From: Halobacillus kuroshimensis DSM 18393
Lineage (GTDB): Bacteria > Bacillota > Bacilli > Bacillales > Halobacillaceae
Assembly: GCF_000425705.1 (NCBI RefSeq)
Contig: NZ_AUDY01000008.1
Coordinates: 1,054,001 to 1,118,000 of the forward strand
Length of the DNA: 64,000 nt
Reading direction: 5' to 3'
Both the position numbers and the translations under genes were made by a program. Below are positions 17,489 to 25,187 of the stretch, in pieces. Below the pieces are notes generated by a model. It ran no database searches. It was given only the letters and a program-made list of their open reading frames with translations, and was not told the DNA's origin. The first letter of the stretch is position 1; the number at the start of each line of letters is the position of its first letter.

Positions 17489-17829
17489 TCGTTCTCCTCC
17501 TTACCTGATTGGATAAAAGCATCCAGTTCCTTAATTCTTGCCTGAATATCTTCGGCCTCCTGTTCCATCTTGCTCTTCTTTTCTGCTAACAACTCTCCAA
17601 GACTGGCAAAGGATTCATCGGCCATTACGGTTTTCATTTCCTGTATGGAAAAACCGAACCTCCGCAGTTTACCAAGCAGAAGAGCGAGAAAATAGCTGCC
17701 GTCATCATAGTACCTGTACTTGTTTTCCGGATGAATAAAAGCCGGTTCCAACAGGCCCACCTCTGCATAATACCGGAGTGTATCCTTGCTGAGTCCCGTA
17801 AGGTTTGAGAATTCACTTCTTTTATACAT
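17485..17829 (-). CDS. MerR-family regulator
   Basis: A 114-residue DNA-binding regulator. The ATG at 17827-17829 follows GGAGGG by about 7 bases. The helix-turn-helix is SEFSNLTGLSKDTLRYYAEVGLLEP, with the wing ENKYRYYDDG, followed by a dimerisation helix ending in a coiled coil (LAEKKSKMEQEAEDIQARIKELDAFI). There is no metal-binding cysteine cluster and no long effector domain, so it is a small drug- or stress-type MerR protein. It is co-transcribed with the SRPBCC gene and probably autoregulated at the long-spacer promoter just upstream. Confidence 0.88.
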   Translation of the reverse strand: MYKRSEFSNLTGLSKDTLRYYAEVGLLEPAFIHPENKYRYYDDGSYFLALLLGKLRRFGFSIQEMKTVMADESFASLGELLAEKKSKMEQEAEDIQARIKELDAFIQSGKEENE

Positions 17830-17848
17830 GACACGCCCTCCTGCACTT

Positions 17849-17880
17849 ATTATAAACCGTGGGGTACACGCCATAGTCAA
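17849..17880 (-). promoter_or_regulatory. MerR-type promoter with 20-bp spacer
   Basis: On the minus strand TTGACT (17880-17875) and TATAAT (17854-17849) are 20 bp apart, longer than the normal 17. The spacer contains CGTG-TACCC-CACG, a short dyad. Over-long spacers with a central dyad are the classical architecture of MerR-activated promoters. Confidence 0.65.
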
Positions 17881-18146
17881 GGAATCTCTCCAAATGAAGA
17901 AAACATCCCCTCCCATTGACCTTATTCACTCTATCTTTACGAATCTTTCACGCTGCACCTGGCAGGATAAAAGTCCGGGTAGTTTTTGTTTCATCTTGTT
18001 AAATGGTGAAAGATACTGTCTAAAATTGTTGATTTCAACCATATTATGTTAATCATGAACAGGAGGAATTTACCTTGTCATATAATGGAAGTTTACATAC
18101 ACTTAATCATAAACATGTTAAACAATCTATCGCAAAGGAGTCCACC

Positions 18147-18476
18147 ATGCTCACTAAAGTAAAGCAAGTCCTATTCTTAAAACGCTTGGAAAAAATGCTG
18201 GGATCTTACAGGATAGACGTTCTCCATTTTATTCCCGGCAGAGTCCGGCTTTCGTCACCATACTGGGAAGGCCGTTCTAAAATTATTACGCGTTTGATTC
18301 CATTGTTGGAATTGGAAAATAAAATATACACCGTCAAACACACACCAGAGACCGGAACACTGCTTGTAGAGTACGATCCTGATCCAAATGTAGGGGAAAA
18401 ACAAATAGAAAACTGGTTAACCATCATTCAACGCGTTCACAATGATGTAATCTCCAAAGAAGTGACTGAATTATGA
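18147..18476 (+). CDS. HMA2-like domain protein 1 of the P-type ATPase cassette
   Basis: A 109-residue protein with the signature HFIPGRVRLSSPYW near residues 27-40 and TPETGTLLVEYDP further on, the pattern of the HMA2-type ferredoxin-like domain. It lacks the CxxC pair of metallochaperone domains. I chose the ATG with AAAGGAG 7 bases upstream, which gives the same spacing to PGRVRL as in the next gene. A TTG at 18075, 8 bases after a perfect AGGAGG, would add 24 residues in frame and remains possible. The stop overlaps the next start by four bases. Confidence 0.75.
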   Translation: MLTKVKQVLFLKRLEKMLGSYRIDVLHFIPGRVRLSSPYWEGRSKIITRLIPLLELENKIYTVKHTPETGTLLVEYDPDPNVGEKQIENWLTIIQRVHNDVISKEVTEL

Positions 18477-19006
18477 TCCAGAATTTAATCGGTCTGGGTG
18501 CATCTTTGGCCGCTCCAGAAATCATGAAGCGGATGAAGGATCAAAAAGTTCAGGTCCTCCATGCGATGCCGGGAAGAGTCCGTCTCCAAAGCGATCATTG
18601 GAAAAATGAAACGACAGCCGCTGCTCTGGAAGAAGTATTCACGGAAATCCCCATCGTCCAGCATGTGGAAGCTTCAGGAATCACAGGGAGTCTTCTCATC
18701 TTGTTCAACAGCAGTACCCTGACATCAGAACAATTTGATGCCTTAATCCAGCTGGCCGTCGACACGTCTACATCGACCTATCCCTACATAGAATCAAAGA
18801 TGAAAAGTTCGTTCCGAAAAGGGATGAACTCTCTGAACAATGCGGTTAAGAAACAAACCGGAGGGAAAACCGATGCGGAATCCCTTTTGGTTTTATGGCT
18901 CCTATATAAAGGAACAACAGGTTTCGGCGGCAACCCGGCCTTTGCCAGCAGCCTCCTTTACTGGGCTTATACTCTCATCCAGAAAGATGGTGACGACAAA
19001 ACTTGA
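18473..19006 (+). CDS. HMA2-like domain protein 2 with membrane-associated C-terminus
   Basis: A 177-residue protein beginning MIQNLIGLGASLAAPEIMKR, followed by LHAMPGRVRLQSDHW, the second PGRxRL signature of the cassette, and SGITGSLLILFN. The C-terminal part (ESLLVLWLLYKGTTGF, then FASSLLYWAYTLI) is hydrophobic enough for one or two membrane helices. It overlaps the genes on both sides by four bases, so the three products are probably made in fixed ratio. A role in loading or regulating the ATPase is inferred from position. Confidence 0.75.
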   Translation: MIQNLIGLGASLAAPEIMKRMKDQKVQVLHAMPGRVRLQSDHWKNETTAAALEEVFTEIPIVQHVEASGITGSLLILFNSSTLTSEQFDALIQLAVDTSTSTYPYIESKMKSSFRKGMNSLNNAVKKQTGGKTDAESLLVLWLLYKGTTGFGGNPAFASSLLYWAYTLIQKDGDDKT

Positions 19007-21123
19007 TGCAAGGAACAATCATACATCAGCTGCCAGGAAGGACACGGTTGAGAATGGAAAAAGAACAAAGGCCAGAAGTCGTCGAAGCTTTTCATCGAAA
19101 CCTTCCAGGGGTGAAATCCGCCCTTTACACCCCGGAAACAGGATCGCTGCTGCTCCACCACGACGTTCACTGGAATGCGGACAGCAGCAGGACAGCTCGT
19201 TTACTCTCTTCTGTGTCTGAACTTTCACTGTATAAAAAAGAACTTCAAACAGCAGGTGCTGCGTTCCTGATGGACTTTTTCCTACCTGCGTCCCGGTTCA
19301 CTGGAATGCTGAAAGTCCTTTCCCCTTCAGCATTGACTACCCTGTACGCTTGCAGGAATACTCTAAAGAACGGGGTGCGGCCACTTCAGGAAAAGACCCG
19401 CCCAAATGCCGACACATTGAGTATGGCTGCTATCATCGCTTCTATTATAAAAGGAAATCCGAAGTCAGCCGTTATGATTCTCATCATGTCGACGTTAAGT
19501 GAGATTATTACCGACATGACGTCACAGCGAACGAAAACATACGTGCGGGATATGATGAGTGTGGATACGCCATATGTATGGAAAGTAATTCATAACGGCC
19601 GGGAAGAGAAAGTCCCCATCCAAACCATCAATCCCGGTGATACACTGGCGGTTTTCGAAGGGGAAAAAATTTCAGCGGATGGCCGAGTATGCCAAGGAAC
19701 CGCCACCATAGATCAATCGGCCATTACAGGAGAATACATGCCTCAAGAAGTGTTCAAAGGGCAGGAAGTGTATGCTGGGACTATTGTACAGTCCGGAAGT
19801 CTGCAGATGGAAGTCACCCGCGTCGGAGAAGACACGACCGCTGCCGGAATCATTCATATGATTGAACATGCTCAGGATTCCAAAGCCCCGATTCAAAATT
19901 ACGCCGACGACATGTCGGAACGGCTGGTTCCCGTGTCATTCCTGCTGGCATTATTGACATACGCCCTTACAAGAAGCTGGGACCGTGTGTTGAACATGCT
20001 TGTCATTGATTATGTATGTGGGATCAAGCTGGCTACAGCTACTGCTGTTTCCGCTTCAATCGGCAGAGCAGCCAGTCAAGGTGCCATCATGAAAGGCGGG
20101 CAGCACCTGCAGTCCTTAGCCTCTGTCGATACGGCCATATTGGATAAAACCGGAACAATTACGGAAGGACGCCCAGAAATTGTTCAAATCCTTCCATTTA
20201 ATGGTTTCACAGAAAACGACATACTCCGATACGCGGCGTCTGCTGAGGAGCATTCCTCTCATCCAATAGCTGAATCTATTTTAACTAAAATGAAAAAGAA
20301 TGGCCTTACTGCCTATGACCATGACCACTCAAGCATTGAAAATATCGTAGGTCACGGAGTTAGAGCGATCGTCAATAAAAAGGAAGTACTGGTCGGCAGC
20401 CAGGAACTTCTCATAAAGTCACATGTGGATATGAGCAGCCTGCCTTTTCTTAAAAAATCTTTAAAAAAGAAAAACACCGTATATGCAGCAGTTGATCAGT
20501 CCATTGCCGGTGTGATTGTTATCGAAGATGCTGTCCGCTCTGGAATGAAGCGGACGATCAACCAATTAAGAAGAAGCGGGATTGATGAAATTGTCATGAT
20601 TACAGGGGATAAAAAGGAGACAGCTGAAGAAGTTTTCAAGGAGCTTCATCTGGATCACTATTACCCTGAAGTCCTCCCTCACGAGAAAGCAGCCTTTGTC
20701 CATCATTACAAAAATCAAGGAAGAAATGTCATGATGGTCGGTGACGGAATCAATGATGCTCCTGCTTTGGCAGCAGCTGATATAGGAGTAAGCATGGGAG
20801 GAAAACGGACGGATATTGCCGTGGAAGCCAGTGACCTTGTTATCACCTCAGACGATCCTCTAATCCTGGCAGATATGGTCGATCTATCCAAGTCCACCAT
20901 GCGGATGATCCGGAGGAATTTCGCTGTCACCATTGCTTTAAATAGCGCGGCTATATTGTTCGGCCTTTTCGGATGGATTACACCGACAGTGGGTGCCGCC
21001 ATACACAACTCGGCTACAATCGGAGTTGTCCTGAACAGCACACGCTTGTTGGTGAACAAGGAGAGAAAACCATGCAGGCAACCTTTACCATCGTCCACGA
21101 CATACCTGGTCGACTCCGCCTGA
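19003..21123 (+). CDS. Metal-transporting P1B-type ATPase with N-terminal HMA2-like domain
   Basis: A 706-residue P-type ATPase. The N-terminus HQLPGRTRLRM and TPETGSLLLHH form a third PGRxRL domain. Core motifs are TGEYMP (actuator, about residue 242), DKTGTITEG (phosphorylated Asp about residue 381), SSHPIAE (P1B HP motif) and GDGINDAPALA (about residue 580). The transmembrane metal motif, normally CPC or SPC, is DYVCGIKLATA with Cys at about residue 339 and no proline. A similar C-x-x-K-L pattern is what I recall for CtpC-like ATPases, but substrate cannot be assigned. Export of a transition metal is the likely job. The 3' end overlaps the next gene by 52 bases. Confidence 0.88.
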   Translation: MMQGTIIHQLPGRTRLRMEKEQRPEVVEAFHRNLPGVKSALYTPETGSLLLHHDVHWNADSSRTARLLSSVSELSLYKKELQTAGAAFLMDFFLPASRFTGMLKVLSPSALTTLYACRNTLKNGVRPLQEKTRPNADTLSMAAIIASIIKGNPKSAVMILIMSTLSEIITDMTSQRTKTYVRDMMSVDTPYVWKVIHNGREEKVPIQTINPGDTLAVFEGEKISADGRVCQGTATIDQSAITGEYMPQEVFKGQEVYAGTIVQSGSLQMEVTRVGEDTTAAGIIHMIEHAQDSKAPIQNYADDMSERLVPVSFLLALLTYALTRSWDRVLNMLVIDYVCGIKLATATAVSASIGRAASQGAIMKGGQHLQSLASVDTAILDKTGTITEGRPEIVQILPFNGFTENDILRYAASAEEHSSHPIAESILTKMKKNGLTAYDHDHSSIENIVGHGVRAIVNKKEVLVGSQELLIKSHVDMSSLPFLKKSLKKKNTVYAAVDQSIAGVIVIEDAVRSGMKRTINQLRRSGIDEIVMITGDKKETAEEVFKELHLDHYYPEVLPHEKAAFVHHYKNQGRNVMMVGDGINDAPALAAADIGVSMGGKRTDIAVEASDLVITSDDPLILADMVDLSKSTMRMIRRNFAVTIALNSAAILFGLFGWITPTVGAAIHNSATIGVVLNSTRLLVNKERKPCRQPLPSSTTYLVDSA

Positions 21124-21647
21124 TCATTCCTGCTCTCTACGATAAGAAAGAGCACGGGCAGATCCAGGATATGTTTACGTCCATTAAAGGAATACAGAAG
21201 GTAAACATTGAACCGGCTATTCAATCGATGACGGTCCACTACTCCAAGGACGTGATTAACAGAAAAATCATCCTCCGTTTTATCAGTTTATTTTTTAAGC
21301 AGACGCAGTTTGATCCGCTGGACAATATCATGATCAATATTGCCCCTGCCCAGCGCAAGGATTTTTTCCGAAGTCTTGTAACAGGATTCCTTATTCTGCT
21401 GGCCTATTTGAACAACAAGCCCGGCAGCGTCCCTGGAATGCTCGACTATGCCGTCGTCATTTCCACTGCTTATACAGTTCTGTCCCACGGAGAAAACAAA
21501 CTCCGTCACCCGGATGTTCTCACGGGAATTGTAAGCATGCTGTCCATCGGGGCAGGAAACATTCTTCAGGTAGCTATGGTAACTTGGGCTGTCAACGTCC
21601 TTGAGCTTTTAAATGATTCAAACAAAAAAAGAATACTGCCATTCTAA
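21072..21647 (+). CDS. HMA2-like domain protein 3 with membrane segments
   Basis: A 191-residue protein starting at the ATG after AAGGAGAG. It begins with VHDIPGRLRLIIPAL, the fourth PGRxRL signature, and QSMTVHYSKDV. The C-terminal half has two or three hydrophobic stretches (RSLVTGFLILLAYLN, DYAVVISTAYTVLS, LTGIVSMLSIGAGNILQVAMVTWAV), so the domain is tethered to the membrane. It begins inside the ATPase gene. There is no CxxC. Function is unknown; a membrane partner of the ATPase is inferred. Confidence 0.78.
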   Translation: MQATFTIVHDIPGRLRLIIPALYDKKEHGQIQDMFTSIKGIQKVNIEPAIQSMTVHYSKDVINRKIILRFISLFFKQTQFDPLDNIMINIAPAQRKDFFRSLVTGFLILLAYLNNKPGSVPGMLDYAVVISTAYTVLSHGENKLRHPDVLTGIVSMLSIGAGNILQVAMVTWAVNVLELLNDSNKKRILPF

Positions 21648-21667
21648 AAAAAACAGGAGGTATTACT

Positions 21668-21916
21668 ATGGTATTAAATAAGGATTTCATGATGGGATTT
21701 GTATCAGGAACAGTCGTTGGAGCAGTCGGCTACCGGCTCTATGAACAAAACCAGGGTCAGCTTTCACAGCTCATTCAAAACCCCGGCGTTCAATCTATGA
21801 ATTCACTGCCTTCCCTTTCAACCAACCAACATGAAGTAACGATGGAGGATTTAATCGCACAGAAAGAACGCCTGGAAGATTATATTGCCGAGAAAAAAGT
21901 GAACAGCGCCCAATAA
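21668..21916 (+). CDS. Small glycine-zipper membrane protein of the cassette
   Basis: An 82-residue protein with one N-terminal membrane helix rich in spaced glycines (GFVSGTVVGAVGYRLY) and a charged, probably coiled-coil C-terminus (TMEDLIAQKERLEDYIAEKK). AGGAGG lies 7 bases upstream. The layout recalls the small PacL-type partners encoded beside mycobacterial metal P-type ATPases, which gather the pump into platforms, but I cannot see enough identity to claim homology. It is the last gene before a strong terminator. Confidence 0.75.
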   Translation: MVLNKDFMMGFVSGTVVGAVGYRLYEQNQGQLSQLIQNPGVQSMNSLPSLSTNQHEVTMEDLIAQKERLEDYIAEKKVNSAQ

Positions 21917-21927
21917 GAAGAAGGCCA

Positions 21928-21962
21928 AAAAGGTACACTCCCCCGGGAATGTACCTTTTTTA
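21928..21962 (+). terminator. Terminator of the P-type ATPase cassette
   Basis: AAGGTACA...TGTACCTT stem with a GC-rich top, followed by seven T residues. Confidence 0.9.
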
Positions 21963-21993
21963 TAAACTTTCGTATAATATTCTGACTTCACTG

Positions 21994-22022
21994 TTGACAT
22001 TTCGTGGAGTTAGCTATATATT
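21994..22022 (+). promoter_or_regulatory. SigA promoter of the manganese importer
   Basis: TTGACA (21994-21999), a 17-bp spacer and TATATT (22017-22022). The first MntR-type box begins at the end of the -10 hexamer. Confidence 0.75.
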
Positions 22023-22038
22023 TTGCACTAAGGAAACT
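22021..22038 (+). promoter_or_regulatory. MntR box 1
   Basis: TTTTGCACTAAGGAAACT fits the MntR consensus TTTGC-N4-5-GG-N-AAA known from B. subtilis mnt promoters. It overlaps the promoter -10 end and start site, so Mn-bound MntR would repress. Confidence 0.75.
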
Positions 22039-22072
22039 TTTTATGCTGAAAGCAATACTGTCATCTTTTTTC

Positions 22073-22107
22073 GGGACCCCCATATAGTAAAGGGGTATCT
22101 TTTTTAA
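22073..22107 (+). terminator. Weak hairpin with T-run in the mnt leader
   Basis: ACCCC and GGGGT form a short stem, followed by TATC and a run of six T. It lies between the two MntR-like boxes and could attenuate transcription or end a short leader RNA. Confidence 0.35.
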
Positions 22108-22113
22108 ACTAAA

Positions 22114-22132
22114 AGTTGCACTCGGCAAATTT
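22114..22132 (+). promoter_or_regulatory. MntR box 2
   Basis: AGTTGCACTCGGCAAATTT has the TTGC-N4-GG-N-AAA spacing of an MntR site and lies about 75 bases before the ATPase start. No clear second promoter is visible. Confidence 0.5.
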
Positions 22133-22205
22133 AAATGCCCTAATATAAATTTCATGAAGACATGCACGAACTATGTATAAAGAAAATGATTAAAGGAGGA
22201 TCATC

Positions 22206-22946
22206 ATGCACCACCCTGCTATTTCCATCAAAGACCTTCACGTTTCCTATTACGGAAATGAAGCTGTCAAAGGTATCAGTCTGTCAGTGCAGCCAGGGAA
22301 CCTTATAGGAATTATCGGGCCTAACGGCGCAGGTAAATCTACGTTTCTAAAAGCTGTACTGAATTTGATTCCTAAAGATAAAGGAACCATTCATTTATTC
22401 GGGAGTTCCATTCAGGAAGCACGACGGAAAATCGCCTATGTCCCTCAAAGAAATGATATCGACTGGGATTTTCCAATCACTGTCCTGGATGCTGTCCTGC
22501 TCGGCACCTACCCCAACTTGAAATTGTTCCGTAGACCGGGAAAAAAAGAAAAAATCTGGGCACTGGAGTGTTTGGACAGAGTCGGTATGAAAGATTTCAG
22601 CAAAAGACAGATCGGTGAACTTTCCGGGGGGCAGCAGCAGCGTGTATTCCTCGCCCGTGCTCTGGCCCAGAAAGCGGATATGTTCTTTCTTGACGAGCCT
22701 TTTGTAGGAGTCGACGTGTCCAGTGAGGAAACGATTGTCAAAATCCTAAAGGAATTATGCTGGCACGGAAAAACCGTCGTGGTCGTCCATCACGATTTAA
22801 GTAAAGCAGAAGAATATTTTGACCAGCTCATTTTACTAAATAAGGAATTGGTTGATTTCGGTCCTGTCAGTGAAGTTTTCCGTACAGAAACCATTGCCAA
22901 AGCGTATCAAGGGCAATTTGCCTTCATGAAAGAGATTGGAGTGTAA
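22206..22946 (+). CDS. mntB: Manganese ABC transporter ATPase
   Basis: A 246-residue ATPase of the metal (cluster 9) ABC family. Walker A GPNGAGKST, PQRNDIDWDFPITV (the Q-loop region typical of MntB/ZnuC-type proteins), signature LSGGQQQRVF, Walker B MFFLDEPFVGVD and switch histidine VVVHHDLSKA are all visible. GGAGGA precedes the ATG. The next gene begins two bases after its stop. The two MntR-type boxes in the promoter region point to manganese rather than zinc. Confidence 0.93.
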   Translation: MHHPAISIKDLHVSYYGNEAVKGISLSVQPGNLIGIIGPNGAGKSTFLKAVLNLIPKDKGTIHLFGSSIQEARRKIAYVPQRNDIDWDFPITVLDAVLLGTYPNLKLFRRPGKKEKIWALECLDRVGMKDFSKRQIGELSGGQQQRVFLARALAQKADMFFLDEPFVGVDVSSEETIVKILKELCWHGKTVVVVHHDLSKAEEYFDQLILLNKELVDFGPVSEVFRTETIAKAYQGQFAFMKEIGV

Positions 22947-22948
22947 CT

Positions 22949-23806
22949 ATGGAATTTATCGAGGCCGTCTTTCAATATGAATTTTTACAAAAAGCCCTGC
23001 TTACATCGATTATGGTCGGCATCATCTGCGGAGTCATCGGCTGCTTCATTATCTTAAGAGGAATGGCACTTATGGGAGACGCCATCTCACATGCCGTCCT
23101 ACCTGGTGTTGCCATTTCTTATATGCTGGGAATCAACTTCTTTTTCGGTGCCGTTTTCAGCGGTGTACTAACCGCCATTGCCATTGGATTCGTCAGTCAA
23201 AACAGCCGGATCAAACATGACACATCCATTGGAATTATGTTCACCGCTGCATTTGCTGCCGGGATCATCATTATTACACTGCTGAAAAGCAGTACAGATC
23301 TGTATCACATTCTGTTCGGGAATGTCCTGGCCGTCCGTTCCTCAGATATGTGGATCACCATGGGCATAGGTTTAGTTGTCTTGGCAGCTGTTTACTTATT
23401 CTATAAAGAACTGCTCGTTACATCTTTTGACGAAACAATGGGAGCCGCCTATGGGCTGCCTGTACGTATGATTCATTATTTTCTTATGACTCTGTTAACG
23501 ATGGTGACCGTGGCTTCTCTGCAGACCGTGGGCATTGTCCTCGTCGTAGCCATGCTGATTACACCGGCAGCCGCCGCTTACCTATTAACAGACCGGCTGT
23601 CCATCATGATTTTTCTTGCTGCCGGTATCGGCGTCATATCAAGCATTACAGGGTTGTACTTCAGTTTCACCTACAACCTGGCTTCAGGAGCTGCCATTGT
23701 TTTAGCAGCAACCGCCCTTTTTATTCTCGTATTCCTTTTTTCACCAAAGCACGGGCTTCTATGGAAAATGCTGAAGGTAAGGAAAAAGCGGGCATCCCTT
23801 GTTTAA
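22949..23806 (+). CDS. mntC: Manganese ABC transporter permease
   Basis: A 285-residue permease with eight or more membrane helices, of the ABC-3 family. Diagnostic segments are LRGMALMGDAISHAVLPGVAISYMLG, DTSIGIMFTAAFAAGIIII and GIVLVVAMLITPAAAAYLLTDRL. GGAGTG lies 8 bases upstream. Only one permease gene is present, whereas B. subtilis has two (mntC, mntD), so the channel is probably a homodimer here. Confidence 0.92.
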   Translation: MEFIEAVFQYEFLQKALLTSIMVGIICGVIGCFIILRGMALMGDAISHAVLPGVAISYMLGINFFFGAVFSGVLTAIAIGFVSQNSRIKHDTSIGIMFTAAFAAGIIIITLLKSSTDLYHILFGNVLAVRSSDMWITMGIGLVVLAAVYLFYKELLVTSFDETMGAAYGLPVRMIHYFLMTLLTMVTVASLQTVGIVLVVAMLITPAAAAYLLTDRLSIMIFLAAGIGVISSITGLYFSFTYNLASGAAIVLAATALFILVFLFSPKHGLLWKMLKVRKKRASLV

Positions 23807-23946
23807 TGAATGAATAAGGTAAATGGGAGTCATCACTCCCCTAGTCATCATTTATGCCGGGAAGACAAGTACCTCTTCCCTTCTAACACTTGTTATCTAA
23901 AGCACCATTGAATAAAACAACGTTTTACGAATAGTCAGGAGGAATT

Positions 23947-24894
23947 ATGTTTATGTTGAAAAAGAATTGGATCCTTAGTGTACTCGTGTTTTCCACTCTG
24001 CTCTTTCTGGCAGCCTGTGGAGACAACGAAGCAAGCGGAACGAAAGATGAAGATGAAAAAGTACAGGTCGTTACGACGTATTCCATTATTTATGACATCG
24101 TTAAGAATGTCGGTGGTGACAAAGTGGATATTCACAGTCTCGCTCCCATCGGCTCCAACCCCCATGAATACGATCCACTACCGGAAGATGTCAAGAAAAC
24201 AACAGATGCTGATGCCGTATTCTACAATGGTTTGAATTTGGAAGCCGGAAATTCATGGTTCAATAAACTGATGGAAACCACCGGAAAAGCCGGCGACGAT
24301 GCTCCTGTCTTTTTAATGAGTGAAAATGTTGAAGCCATGTACTTAACGACAGAAGGCAAGGAGGGTGAAGAAGATCCTCACGCCTGGCTGGATATTCAAA
24401 ACGGTATCCAGTATGCTGAAAACGCACGGGACGGCCTGATTAAGGTGGATCCTGAAAACAAGGAAGTCTATGAAAGAAATGCAGAAGAATATATCGCAGA
24501 ACTGCAAGATCTGCATGATGAAGCAGTGGCCCAGTTCGAGGAAATCCCCGAAGAGGAACGTGTGCTCGTTACAAGTGAAGGAGCATTCAAATATTTCAGT
24601 GAGGCTTACAACTTCCAAGCCGAATACATTTGGGAAATCAACCAGGAAAACCAGGGAACTCCTGATCAAATTACTAGAATTGTAGATTTGATCAACGAAA
24701 GACAAATCACTGGATTGTTCCTCGAAACCAGTATTGATGCCCGGAGTATGGAAGCTGTATCATCAGAAACCGATGTTCCGATCAGAGGTAAAGTCTTTAC
24801 CGATTCCCTTGCTGAACCTGGAGAGGATGGAGACAGTTACATCTCCATGATGGAATGGAATATCAAAACCATAAAAGAAGGATTGACTCAATAA
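23947..24894 (+). CDS. mntA: Manganese-binding lipoprotein
   Basis: A 315-residue cluster A-I solute-binding lipoprotein. After a short signal peptide the lipobox LAAC is followed by an acidic linker. Metal ligands expected for the family are visible in IGSNPHEYDP (His), EEDPHAWLD (His), VTSEGAFKYF (Glu) and DSLAEPGEDG (Asp region). The ATG two codons later (23953) is 10 bases from AGGAGG and may be the true start, as the first ATG is only 4 bases away. A 140-base gap separates it from the permease gene, unlike the tight spacing before it. Confidence 0.93.
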   Translation: MFMLKKNWILSVLVFSTLLFLAACGDNEASGTKDEDEKVQVVTTYSIIYDIVKNVGGDKVDIHSLAPIGSNPHEYDPLPEDVKKTTDADAVFYNGLNLEAGNSWFNKLMETTGKAGDDAPVFLMSENVEAMYLTTEGKEGEEDPHAWLDIQNGIQYAENARDGLIKVDPENKEVYERNAEEYIAELQDLHDEAVAQFEEIPEEERVLVTSEGAFKYFSEAYNFQAEYIWEINQENQGTPDQITRIVDLINERQITGLFLETSIDARSMEAVSSETDVPIRGKVFTDSLAEPGEDGDSYISMMEWNIKTIKEGLTQ

Positions 24895-24902
24895 ATGGTA
24901 AA

Positions 24903-24936
24903 AACGCCTCCCGGCTGATCGGGAGGCGTTTTTTGT
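24903..24936 (+). terminator. Terminator of the mnt operon
   Basis: AACGCCTCCCG and CGGGAGGCGTT form an 11-bp stem followed by T residues. Confidence 0.93.
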
Positions 24937-25048
24937 ATAACGGACAGCAGCCGAAGCCACTCTCCTGTACATGTACATCCATTTACGTGTCTTACAGCCC
25001 GTTTTCAAGTGATCGAAGGGACATTCGGCTGCCCTACGACTCTAAAAT

Positions 25049-25089
25049 ATAAAAAGGGAGACTTTCTGTACTTCAGAAAATCTCCCTTT
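25049..25089 (-). terminator. Terminator of the siderophore operon
   Basis: AAAGGGAGA and TCTCCCTTT, extended by CTTTCTG/CAGAAA, form a long stem; the minus strand continues TTTTTATATTTT. Between this and the mnt terminator (24937-25048) I see no gene, only a 9-bp inverted repeat GCAGCCGAA/TTCGGCTGC. Confidence 0.85.
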
Positions 25090-25187
25090 CTTCAAGACAA
25101 GCATTTGGTGAGTCCTCGTTCTAGTTACCGGGAGACCTCCATACTTTTCCGAATGGTAATTGATGTCCCTCAATAGGAAACAGGTTA

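Noticed and set aside
20973-21071. Upstream extension of the third HMA2-like protein
   Set aside because: It would read the ATPase 3' end in another frame; the ATG at 21072 has a good ribosome binding site and begins the conserved domain.
24937-25048. Inverted repeat GCAGCCGAA/TTCGGCTGC as an insertion-element end
   Set aside because: Arms are only 9 bases, no transposase or target duplication is present, and the stretch lies between two normal terminators.
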